Assembly (NCBI GenBank): GCA_030682835.1 | Contig: JAUXNG010000063.1 | Span: 1-64,000 of the forward strand | DNA from: Hydrogenophaga sp. | GTDB lineage: Bacteria; Pseudomonadota; Gammaproteobacteria; Burkholderiales; Burkholderiaceae_C | DNA length: 64,000 nucleotides | Direction: 5' to 3' | Part shown: positions 53,918 through 60,659 of the stretch, piece after piece | Numbering within the stretch: position 1 is the first letter of the stretch | Layout of the letters: every line of letters begins with the position of its first letter | The notes under the pieces: model-generated | Told to the model about the DNA's origin: nothing | Databases searched by the model: none | The model's input: only the letters and a program-made list of their open reading frames with translations | Program-made: the position numbers and the translations under genes

Positions 53918-54981
53918 GCGGGGCGGGCCAGCAGGTTCATGCGGCGCAGCAGGCGGCGTTCGCGCTCCACCGTGTCGAGCACGGCCTGGCGGTAGTCGCG
54001 TGTGTTGAGGTAGTCCAGCACCTGATCGTAGCGGGCCAGGGCCTGCTGGTGCCGTTCGCTGAACATGGCGCGCTGAAACACCTCGTGCAGCCGCTGCACC
54101 ACCGCCTCGGGCGTGCCGGCCGGCGCGGCCAGGCCCCAGGGCGAGGTGTAGACCGAGTGCTCGTAACCCAGTTCGCGCAGCGTGGGCACCTCGGGCCAGC
54201 GGGCGCTGCGCCGCGCGCTGAAGATGGCGAGCAGGCGGATCTTGCCCTGGTCCACCCAGGGGGCGAAACCGGTGGAGTTGACGCCCGCCATCAGCTGCGC
54301 GCCGGCCACGGCGATCATCTGGTCGGCGGTGCCCTTGTAGGGCACATGCACATAGCGCACCTGGTGCTGCAGCAGGATTTCTTCCATCGCCAGGTGGGCC
54401 GTGGTACCAATGCCTGTGGAACCCACGATCAGCTCGCCGGGATGGCGATGTGCCCAGGCGATCAGATCGGCCAGGCTTTTCCAGGGGCTGCCGGCCGGCA
54501 CCAGGATGCCGAATGTGGTGCCCGACACCTGCGCGATCGGGCTGAAATCGGTCACCGGGTTCCACGGCACGTTGTGCATCAGCGCGTGCCGGTACACCGT
54601 GATGGGCACCTGCCCCAGGGTGTAGCCGTCGGGCTCCGCGGCTTTCAGCAGGTGTGCTACCTGCGTGCCGGCCGCGCCGGGTCGGTTGACGATATAGAAA
54701 GGCTGGCCGAGCAGCGGTTCGGCCTCTTCGACCAGCACGCGCAGGGTGAGGTCGGTGGCACCGCCGGCAGGCCAGGGCACGATGAGCTGGATCGGGCGCG
54801 CCGGCCATGGCACCTGGGCCCGTGCCAGGCCGGCGGCAAGAGGCTGCGCACCCGCCAGAGCCCAGCCACCGGCACCCGCCAGCCAGTGCCGCCGCGTCAG
54901 GCCCGGGCCCGCCGTGCCACACGGGGCAAGGGTTTGCCCTGTGTCATTCTTGAACACGGTGTTCAGCCGGGTGTGTCTCAT
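53914..54981 (-). CDS. Bug-family tripartite tricarboxylate transporter receptor
   Basis: Periplasmic binding protein of 355 residues of the Bug/TctC family that is expanded in Burkholderiales. A Tat signal (LTRRHWLAGAGGWALAG) is followed by WPARPIQLIVPWPAGGATDLT, FYIVNRPGAAGTQ and VHVPYKGTADQMIAVAGAQL. No TctA/TctB membrane genes are nearby, so it is an orphan receptor. The start at 54981 (MRHTRLNTVF) is preferred; the longer frame to 55167 runs through the divergent promoter. It is translationally coupled to the ABC ATPase gene. Confidence 0.85.
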   Translation of the reverse strand: MRHTRLNTVFKNDTGQTLAPCGTAGPGLTRRHWLAGAGGWALAGAQPLAAGLARAQVPWPARPIQLIVPWPAGGATDLTLRVLVEEAEPLLGQPFYIVNRPGAAGTQVAHLLKAAEPDGYTLGQVPITVYRHALMHNVPWNPVTDFSPIAQVSGTTFGILVPAGSPWKSLADLIAWAHRHPGELIVGSTGIGTTAHLAMEEILLQHQVRYVHVPYKGTADQMIAVAGAQLMAGVNSTGFAPWVDQGKIRLLAIFSARRSARWPEVPTLRELGYEHSVYTSPWGLAAPAGTPEAVVQRLHEVFQRAMFSERHQQALARYDQVLDYLNTRDYRQAVLDTVERERRLLRRMNLLARPA

Positions 54982-55083
54982 CGGTGCGCCTGGGGGTCTG
55001 CGGGACCGCTGTGGGGCGGTGCAGGGGGCTGTTTTGCCCGCCTGTGCGCATCCCGTTGCCATTCTTGTGCCAGCGAGCACGGC

Positions 55084-55099
55084 TGGCACCGTTTTTGCA
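55084..55099 (+). promoter_or_regulatory. Consensus sigma-54 promoter before the beta-propeller gene
   Basis: TGGCACCGTTTTTGCA matches the -24/-12 consensus (TGGCAC, five bases, TTGCA) exactly. GG and GC are separated by 10 nt. Start of transcription would fall near 55110, giving a leader of about 60 nt to ATG 55173. It should drive the run of genes from 55173 to at least 60372. Confidence 0.8.
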
Positions 55100-55172
55100 A
55101 AACAGCGTGTGCATGCCCGGCATGCCCAGAGGCCGTGAAGGCCCGAATTCAACTGTTCAGGAGACAACTCGC

Positions 55173-56162
55173 ATGGCCCATCGCGCCGCTTTCAAGCTTC
55201 GCCCTCTGTTCATCGCGCTCTGCGCCAGCGCCGCGGCCATGGCCTCGTCCGCCTGGGCACAGAGCCAGGTCTATGTGTCGAGCGAGAAGGACAACAAGGT
55301 CTATGTGTTCAACGCGGCCGGTGAGCGCCAGGGCGCCATCGATGTGTGCAAGCGCCCACGCCACATGCTGTTCAGTGCCGACAGGCAATCGATCTATGTG
55401 TGCTGCGGTGACAGCAACGAACTCGGCATCGTGGACGTGGCCAGCGGCAAGATGACGGGCACGATCCCGCTGGGCGACAGCCCCGAGATATTTGACCTCA
55501 GCCCCGACGGCAAGACCGTGTACGTGTCCATTGAGGACGACAACGTCATGGCTGCCTACGACCTCGCCACGAAGAAGCCGCTGTTTGAGGTGAAGACTGG
55601 TGGCGAGCCCGAGGGTGTGCTGGTGATGCCCGACGGGAAAACCGCCTACGTCACGTCCGAGGTCGCCAACGTGGTCCACCTGATCGACCTGAGCCAGAAA
55701 AAGGTGGTGAAAAACATCAAGGTGGGCAAGCGCCCGCGCCGCTTCGTGCTCGCTAACGATGGTGCCGAGCTCTGGGTGACCAACGAGCTGGATGGCACGG
55801 TGAGCGTGGTCGACACGAAGACCAACGAGATGAAGCATTCGGTGAAGTTCGAGGTGAAGGGCATGCGCGCGGCAGACATCACGCCGGTGGGCATGGTGCT
55901 GAGCCCCGACGGCAAGAGCATGTGGGTGGGCCTGGGCAAGGCCAACCATGTGGCGCAGGTCGACGTGGCCAGCCGCACGGTGAATAACCAGGTGCTGGTG
56001 GGGAAGCGCGCCTGGGGCCTGGCCTTCGGTGGCGACGGCAAGACGCTGTACGTGACCAATGGCATGTCCGATGACATGACGCTGGTCGATGCCACCACGG
56101 CCAAGGCCATGCGCACAGTGCCGGCCGGCCGCGTGCCGCACACCGTGCTGGTCAAGAGATGA
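55173..56162 (+). CDS. PQQ-catabolism-associated beta-propeller protein (YVTN repeats)
   Basis: Exported protein of 329 residues with a signal peptide (AMASSAWAQ) followed by seven-bladed propeller repeats of the YVTN type: VYVSSEKDNKVYVFN, VYVSIEDDNVMAAYD, AYVTSEVANVVHLID, LWVTNELDGTVSVVD, LYVTNGMSDDMTLVD. It matches the propeller family (TIGR03866) found with PQQ-dependent alcohol dehydrogenase clusters; a role as a scaffold or in handling PQQ proteins has been suggested but not shown. Two Cys motifs (VCKRP, VCCGD) are unusual. ATG 55173 has AGGAGA upstream. Confidence 0.87.
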   Translation: MAHRAAFKLRPLFIALCASAAAMASSAWAQSQVYVSSEKDNKVYVFNAAGERQGAIDVCKRPRHMLFSADRQSIYVCCGDSNELGIVDVASGKMTGTIPLGDSPEIFDLSPDGKTVYVSIEDDNVMAAYDLATKKPLFEVKTGGEPEGVLVMPDGKTAYVTSEVANVVHLIDLSQKKVVKNIKVGKRPRRFVLANDGAELWVTNELDGTVSVVDTKTNEMKHSVKFEVKGMRAADITPVGMVLSPDGKSMWVGLGKANHVAQVDVASRTVNNQVLVGKRAWGLAFGGDGKTLYVTNGMSDDMTLVDATTAKAMRTVPAGRVPHTVLVKR

Positions 56163-57532
56163 CACCCCCCCGTTGCTTGCTCGCTGCGCGTAGCCGCATC
56201 CCCCCACGGGGGGGCGCACCCAGCGGCCCGGCGAAGCCGGTTCCGCGGGAGCCCTGGGTCGGTCTGTGGCGCGCCTGCTGCCTGGCGCTCCGATCGCCTC
56301 AGGTCGGGGCCAGACCGGCTCCGCGGGAGGCTTGGTCGTGTCTGTGGCGCGCTTGCGGTCTGGCGGTGCTGGGTGTGGCGGGTCTGCTCGCTTTCCCTGC
56401 GTTTGCCGCCACCAAGGTCACCGTCGCCGTGGTGTCGCTCGATGGCGATCCGCGCCATGCGGCGCGGCGCCTGGAGCGGGCCTATCCGGGCCATCCCACC
56501 GGGCGCGCCATCGACGGCGTGAAGCTCGCCGCGGCGGATTCGGCCTTTGAACTGGATGCTGCCGGCATCCAGCTCGAGGTGCGTGATGTGGTGCTGCCCA
56601 ACGCAGCCGGCCTCGCTCGCGCGCTGGCGGATCTGAAGGCCGCCAAGGTGCAGCATGTGGTGGCCGACCTGCCCGCGGCGGAATTGCTCGCACTGGTGCA
56701 GGCCGCGCCCGCCGCGCTGGGCGGTGCGATGGTGTTCAACGCCGGGCTGGACGACGACGCGCTGCGCGGTGCCCAGTGCGCCGCGCACCTGCTGCACACC
56801 TACCCCAGCCGCGCCATGTTGAGCGATGCGCTGGCGCAGTACCTGGCCGCGCGCAACTGGCGCAAGGTGCTTGTGCTGCAGGGGCCACAGCCAGGGGATG
56901 CGCTGCAGGCGGATGCCTTCAGCCGCTCGGCCAAGCGCTACGGCATCAAGGCCACGTCGAGCAAAGCCTTCAAGCTCACCGGCGACCCGCGCGAGCGCGA
57001 TTTTGGCAATGTGCGCCTGCTCACCAGCGCCGACCGCGAGCACGAGGTGGTGGCGGTCCTCGACAGCGATGGGGAGTTCGCCCGCACCGTCCCCTACGCC
57101 ACCCAGCTGCCGCGCCCCGTCGTGGGCGCTGCCGGCCTGGTGGCCACGCCCTGGCATCCGCAGTGGGAACGCAACGGCGGCCCGCAGCTCAGCCGCCGCT
57201 TTGCCCGGGCCAGCCAGCGGCCCATGAGCGGGCACGACTGGGCCGCCTGGCTGGCGGGCCGCTCGGTGGCGGCGGTGCTCAGCGAACTGCCCAAGGCGCC
57301 AGTGGCGCAACAGCTCAAGGCCCTGCGCGGTGGTGCGGTGGGCGTTGATGGTTTCAAAGGCCCGCGCCTGGGCTTTCGCGCGTGGGACGGTCAGTTGCGC
57401 CAGCCCATCTTCCTGAGCCACGTGGACGGTGTGATCGCGCTGGCGCCGCTCGACGGGGTGTTGCATCCGAAGGAGGTGATGGACACACTCGGTGTGGACG
57501 AATCGGAAAGCACATGCAGACAGCGACCCTGA
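56159..57532 (+). CDS. ABC-type substrate-binding protein of a PQQ-alcohol-dehydrogenase cluster
   Basis: Periplasmic binding-protein-like product of 457 residues, matching the family (TIGR03863) found with the PedC/PedA exporter in PQQ alcohol-oxidation clusters. The mature domain begins near residue 84 (AATKVTVAVVSLDGDPRHAARRLERAYPG) and includes HVVADLPAAELLALVQ and RNWRKVLVLQGPQ. The ATG overlaps the previous stop (ATGA). The first 60-70 residues are coded by a GC-rich dispersed repeat plus a 78-nt tandem duplication, so the N-terminus is odd; a shorter product from a non-ATG codon near 56342 would give a more normal signal peptide. Overlaps the permease gene by 19 nt. Confidence 0.78.
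   Translation: MTPPRCLLAARSRIPPRGGAPSGPAKPVPREPWVGLWRACCLALRSPQVGARPAPREAWSCLWRACGLAVLGVAGLLAFPAFAATKVTVAVVSLDGDPRHAARRLERAYPGHPTGRAIDGVKLAAADSAFELDAAGIQLEVRDVVLPNAAGLARALADLKAAKVQHVVADLPAAELLALVQAAPAALGGAMVFNAGLDDDALRGAQCAAHLLHTYPSRAMLSDALAQYLAARNWRKVLVLQGPQPGDALQADAFSRSAKRYGIKATSSKAFKLTGDPRERDFGNVRLLTSADREHEVVAVLDSDGEFARTVPYATQLPRPVVGAAGLVATPWHPQWERNGGPQLSRRFARASQRPMSGHDWAAWLAGRSVAAVLSELPKAPVAQQLKALRGGAVGVDGFKGPRLGFRAWDGQLRQPIFLSHVDGVIALAPLDGVLHPKEVMDTLGVDESESTCRQRP
56165..56368 (+). repeat. Dispersed repeat and 78-nt tandem duplication at the 5' end of the binding-protein gene
   Basis: 56165-56215 is a CCCCC...GGGGGGG block of the dispersed family. From 56237 a unit CCGGTTCCGCGGGAGCC... 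recurs at 56315 with an offset of 78 nt, coding PVPREPWVGLWRACCLAL and then PAPREAWSCLWRACGLAV. Both lie in frame in the gene above. Confidence 0.75.
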
Positions 57533-58347
57533 GCACCTCTTACCCCGCGCCGGGCCGCGTGGCCCACCTGCTGCGCGCGCTGCGCGCCGTGGTGGGCCGT
57601 GAGATCGGGCGTTTCCTGCGCCAGCCCTCGCGCCTGGGTTCGGCGCTGGTGCGCCCGCTGCTGTGGTTCGTGGTGTTCTCGGCCGGGTTTCACAACGTGT
57701 TCGGCGTGGCCATCGTGCCGCCCTACGAAACCTACATCGAATACAAGGCCTACATGGTGCCCGGCCTGCTGGGCATGGTGGCGCTGTTCAACGGCATGCA
57801 GAGTTCGCTCTCCATGGTCTACGACCGCGAGATGGGCGTGATGCGCCTGCTGCTCACCGCGCCGCTGGCGCGAGGCTGGCTGCTCGCCTTCAAGCTGCTG
57901 GCGGGCACCGCGCTCTCGGTGCTGCAGATGGCGGTGTTCCTGGCGATTGCCTGGGCCTTCGGGGTGGACACGCCCTGGGCCTACCTGCCCGGCCTGCTGC
58001 TGGCCATGGCCTGCGGCGCCACCATGCTGGCTGCGCTCGGGTTGATGCTCTCGGTGTATGTGCGCCAGCTGGAAAATTTCGCGGGCACCATGAACTTCGT
58101 GATTTTTCCCATGTTCTTCATCAGCTCGGCCTTGTACCCACTGTGGAAGCTGGAAGAGTCAGGCGCCTGGTGGTTGTTGAAGCTGGCCGAGTTCAACCCC
58201 TTCACCCACGCGGTGGAGGCGATCCGTTTTGCTTCGGTGGGCCAGTTCAACCCCCTGGCCTGGGCGGTGGTGCTGCTGTGCGGCACGGCTTTCTTTGTGC
58301 TGGCGCTGCGCGGCTACGACCCGCAGCGCGGCTGGAGCAGAAGATGA
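57514..58347 (+). CDS. ABC-2 type permease of a PQQ-alcohol-dehydrogenase cluster (PedC-like)
   Basis: Inner-membrane exporter permease of 277 residues, about six helices, with EIGRFLRQPSRLGSALVRPLLWFVVFS at the N-terminus and QLENFAGTMNFVIFPMFFISSALYPLWKL, which resembles the alcohol ABC permease PedC family (TIGR03861). Its ATPase is likely the gene at 53180-53917. The ATG at 57514 lies inside the previous gene's end. Confidence 0.86.
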   Translation: MQTATLSTSYPAPGRVAHLLRALRAVVGREIGRFLRQPSRLGSALVRPLLWFVVFSAGFHNVFGVAIVPPYETYIEYKAYMVPGLLGMVALFNGMQSSLSMVYDREMGVMRLLLTAPLARGWLLAFKLLAGTALSVLQMAVFLAIAWAFGVDTPWAYLPGLLLAMACGATMLAALGLMLSVYVRQLENFAGTMNFVIFPMFFISSALYPLWKLEESGAWWLLKLAEFNPFTHAVEAIRFASVGQFNPLAWAVVLLCGTAFFVLALRGYDPQRGWSRR

Positions 58348-58424
58348 CCCCCTGCGCCGCTTCGCGTCTTCCCCCCGCAAGGGGGACGGTGCCCTGTGGC
58401 CCGTCCTGAGCTTGTCGAAGGGCG
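58348..58424. repeat. Dispersed GC-rich repeat plus one TTCGACAGG-type arm
   Basis: Directly after the permease stop: CCCCCTGCGCCGCTTCGCGT, then CCCCGCAAGGGGG, then the arm CCGTCCTGAGCTTGTCGAAG at 58401-58420. Both repeat families thus sit side by side in the gap before the SoxYZ-like gene. Confidence 0.65.
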
Positions 58425-58483
58425 GTTCCACCGCATCCTGGGTTGGGACACGCGCCCCGGCCTATTTATTGAGGCTTGTGAAC

Positions 58484-59284
58484 ATGCACCTGTTGACTTC
58501 TCGACGTGATCTTTTGCTGCTCGGTGCCGGCCTCGTGTGTGGACGATCCATTAAGGCCCAGGACGACCAGACCGGCGGTGACCCGCTGGGGTCCATGCAG
58601 TACCCGAGCCTGCGCGAGCAAACGATAGGCAAGGCCACGGCCCGGTTCTCGGACGCGGTGATTGTCCGGGGCCCCGCCTTTGCCGACGACGCCATGAATG
58701 TGCCGCTGCTGGTCGACGCGCGCGGGCTCGACAAGTCGGGCGGGGGCGTGGCGCGCATCCGCGTGGCGGTGGACCGCAACCCGGTGCGCGCCGTGCTCGA
58801 TTTCGAGCCCATGCGCGCGCTGCCCATGCTGGCGTTTCGTATCCGGCTGGAGCAGGCCTCACCGGTGCGGGCTTTTGTGCAGACGCGCGACGGCGAGTGG
58901 CATGTGGGCAGCACCTGGGTGCAGGCCGCGGGTGGTGGCTGCACCGTGCCGGGGGCGACGCGCGCCGACGGTTCGTGGAGCCGCACCCTGAACCAGGTGC
59001 AGGCGCGTTTCTTCAACAACGTGCTGGAAGGCAGCCGGCGCCTGCGCGTGCGGGTGATGCACCCCATGGACACGGGGCTGGTGGCGGGCATCCCGGCCTT
59101 CTACATCGAAGACCTGCAGCTGGTGGATGGCGCGGGGCAGGTGTGGTGGCGCCTGGCCCTCCACGAGCCGGTGTCCGAGAACCCGCTCATCACCTTCGAG
59201 CTGCCGCCGCAACCCGTCAGCGGACTGCGCCTGGTGGGCCGCGACAACAACGGCAACCGCATCGACGCCGAGGTGGTGGCATGA
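58484..59284 (+). CDS. Quinoprotein-dehydrogenase-associated SoxYZ-like fused carrier
   Basis: Exported protein of 266 residues with a Tat signal (TSRRDLLLLGAGLVCG). The N-terminal half is SoxY-like and the C-terminal half SoxZ-like (RVRVMHPMDTGLVAGIPAFYIEDLQL), as in the fused SoxYZ-type carriers that occur with PQQ dehydrogenases (TIGR04557). The only cysteine of the mature chain is Cys153 in AAGGGCTVPG, placed like the sulfur-carrying Cys of SoxY (GGCGG) but internal, between the two domains. A role as a sulfur or other covalent cargo carrier is inference. Stop and next start overlap at 59281-59284. Confidence 0.82.
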   Translation: MHLLTSRRDLLLLGAGLVCGRSIKAQDDQTGGDPLGSMQYPSLREQTIGKATARFSDAVIVRGPAFADDAMNVPLLVDARGLDKSGGGVARIRVAVDRNPVRAVLDFEPMRALPMLAFRIRLEQASPVRAFVQTRDGEWHVGSTWVQAAGGGCTVPGATRADGSWSRTLNQVQARFFNNVLEGSRRLRVRVMHPMDTGLVAGIPAFYIEDLQLVDGAGQVWWRLALHEPVSENPLITFELPPQPVSGLRLVGRDNNGNRIDAEVVA

Positions 59285-59360
59285 GCCCCCACGCTCCACC
59301 GCTGCGCGGGTCGCTGCCCCCCAGGGGGGCTGATCCGGCTTGGGGCGGCCCGGCGTCGGA
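59285..59360. repeat. Dispersed GC-rich repeat between the carrier and hydrolase genes
   Basis: CCCCCACGCTCCACCGCTGC then GCCCCCCAGGGGGGC (59318-59332) and GGCTTGGGGCGGCCCGG. It follows the SoxYZ-like stop directly. If the hydrolase started at ATG 59281, the repeat would encode its first residues. Confidence 0.65.
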
Positions 59361-59376
59361 TCGGAGGTCCTTTCGG

Positions 59377-60372
59377 GTGAGGTGTCTGCTGGGAGGGCTG
59401 CTGGCCCTGGCGGCCAGTGGAGCGTTGGCTCAGTCCGTGCCGGTGCCGCCGTTCGTCTCGAAACCCGACATGGCGCGGCTGGACTACGACCTGCAGCCGC
59501 GCCAGATCGCGCCCGGCACCTGGGTGATCGAGGGCGCGGTGGCCGACTTCACGCGCGCCAACGGCTGCAACATCATCAACACCGCCTTCATCGCCACCGG
59601 CGCGGGTGTGGTGGTCATCAACACCGGCCCCTCGCGGCGTTACGGCGAGCAGCAGCGCCAGGCCATCGAACGCGTCACGCGCGAGCCGGTGCTGCATGTG
59701 TTCAACCTGAACCTGCACCCCGATTACTTCTTCGGTAACCAGGCCTGGGGCGACCGCCCCACGCAGGCGCTGACCGGCAGCATCGCCGGCATGCAGGCCG
59801 AAGGCCCGAGCTACGCCGACAACCTCTACCGGCTGTGCGGCGACTGGATGCAGGCCACCGAGTCCACCCCCGCGCGGCAGCCCATCGACCCCAACACGCT
59901 GCCGCAGCCCTTGCGACTGGGCCAGCACGTGCTTGAACTGCACCGCCTGGACGGCCACACCGCCGATGACCTGGTGCTGCTGGACCGCAGGACCGGCGTG
60001 CTGTTCGCCGGCGGCCTGGTCTTCGCCAACCGCGTGCCGACCACGCCACATGCCGACCTGCCGCGCTGGCTCGCCAGCCTGGACACGCTGGAGCGCTGGC
60101 TCGCCAATGGCACGGCGCGCCAGGTGGTGCCGAGTCACGGCCCGGTGCACAGCGGTACCGCCGGCGTGCAGCAGACGCGCGACTGGCTGCGCTGGCTGGG
60201 TGACACCTTGCAGGGCAGTGCCGAACGTGGGCTCGATCTGAACGAGGTGCTGCGGCTGCCCGTGCCCGATCGTTTTGCGCGCTGGGCCGCCCAGCCCGCC
60301 GAGCTGCACCGCAGCCTGACGCAGTGGTACCCCCTGCACGAGCAGCGCGTTCTCGCTGCGCCTGCGCGCTGA
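59377..60372 (+). CDS. Metallo-beta-lactamase-fold protein of the quinoprotein relay system, degenerate metal site
   Basis: Exported MBL-fold protein of about 331 residues related to the quinoprotein relay zinc metallohydrolases (SoxH-related). GTG 59377 is preferred: GGAGG lies 9 nt upstream and a clean signal peptide (LLALAASGALAQ) follows; an ATG at 59281 overlapping the previous stop is possible but would translate a dispersed repeat. The usual HxHxDH zinc motif reads NLHPDY (Asn112, His114, Asp116, Tyr117), and the later Asp position reads FAGGLVF. His194 (GHTADD) and a final SHGPV remain. Hydrolase activity is doubtful. Confidence 0.8.
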   Translation: MRCLLGGLLALAASGALAQSVPVPPFVSKPDMARLDYDLQPRQIAPGTWVIEGAVADFTRANGCNIINTAFIATGAGVVVINTGPSRRYGEQQRQAIERVTREPVLHVFNLNLHPDYFFGNQAWGDRPTQALTGSIAGMQAEGPSYADNLYRLCGDWMQATESTPARQPIDPNTLPQPLRLGQHVLELHRLDGHTADDLVLLDRRTGVLFAGGLVFANRVPTTPHADLPRWLASLDTLERWLANGTARQVVPSHGPVHSGTAGVQQTRDWLRWLGDTLQGSAERGLDLNEVLRLPVPDRFARWAAQPAELHRSLTQWYPLHEQRVLAAPAR

Positions 60373-60393
60373 GCCCGGCGCCATCCGCCGGGT

Positions 60394-60438
60394 TGTGACA
60401 CCCGATCCGGGTGTTGACACATTTTTGAACAGTGTCAC
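60394..60438 (+). promoter_or_regulatory. Putative activator-binding region upstream of the PQQ dehydrogenase
   Basis: TGTGACAC (60394-60401), a perfect 7-bp palindrome ACACCCG-ATC-CGGGTGT (60398-60414), TGACAC (60415-60420) and GTGTCAC (60432-60438) cluster here. A further TGTCACAC lies at 60520-60527. They sit about 100-140 nt before the -24/-12 site, the usual distance for an enhancer-binding protein. Confidence 0.5.
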
Positions 60439-60534
60439 GGGGGGGACCCGGCGCCTGAACACCCATGTGCGCCATTCACCCGAAAAAGCGGCCTGCGCGC
60501 CTCGCCGGACGGCCTGAAATGTCACACAAAAAGC

Positions 60535-60550
60535 TGGCATAGATGTTGCC
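60535..60550 (+). promoter_or_regulatory. Sigma-54 promoter of the PQQ alcohol dehydrogenase
   Basis: TGGCATAGATGTTGCC matches the -24/-12 consensus with one change in the -24 box (TGGCAT) and GG-N10-GC spacing. Transcription would start near 60561, leaving a leader of about 100 nt to GTG 60660. Confidence 0.75.
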
Positions 60551-60659
60551 AATTCCTTCACTGTGGACGCCACGGACCGGAGGGTCGGGCAATCACGCAC
60601 GGCCGGGCAGCCCGCACGGACGCCGCCATCAACCTCACGAACGAGCAGGAGACAACACT

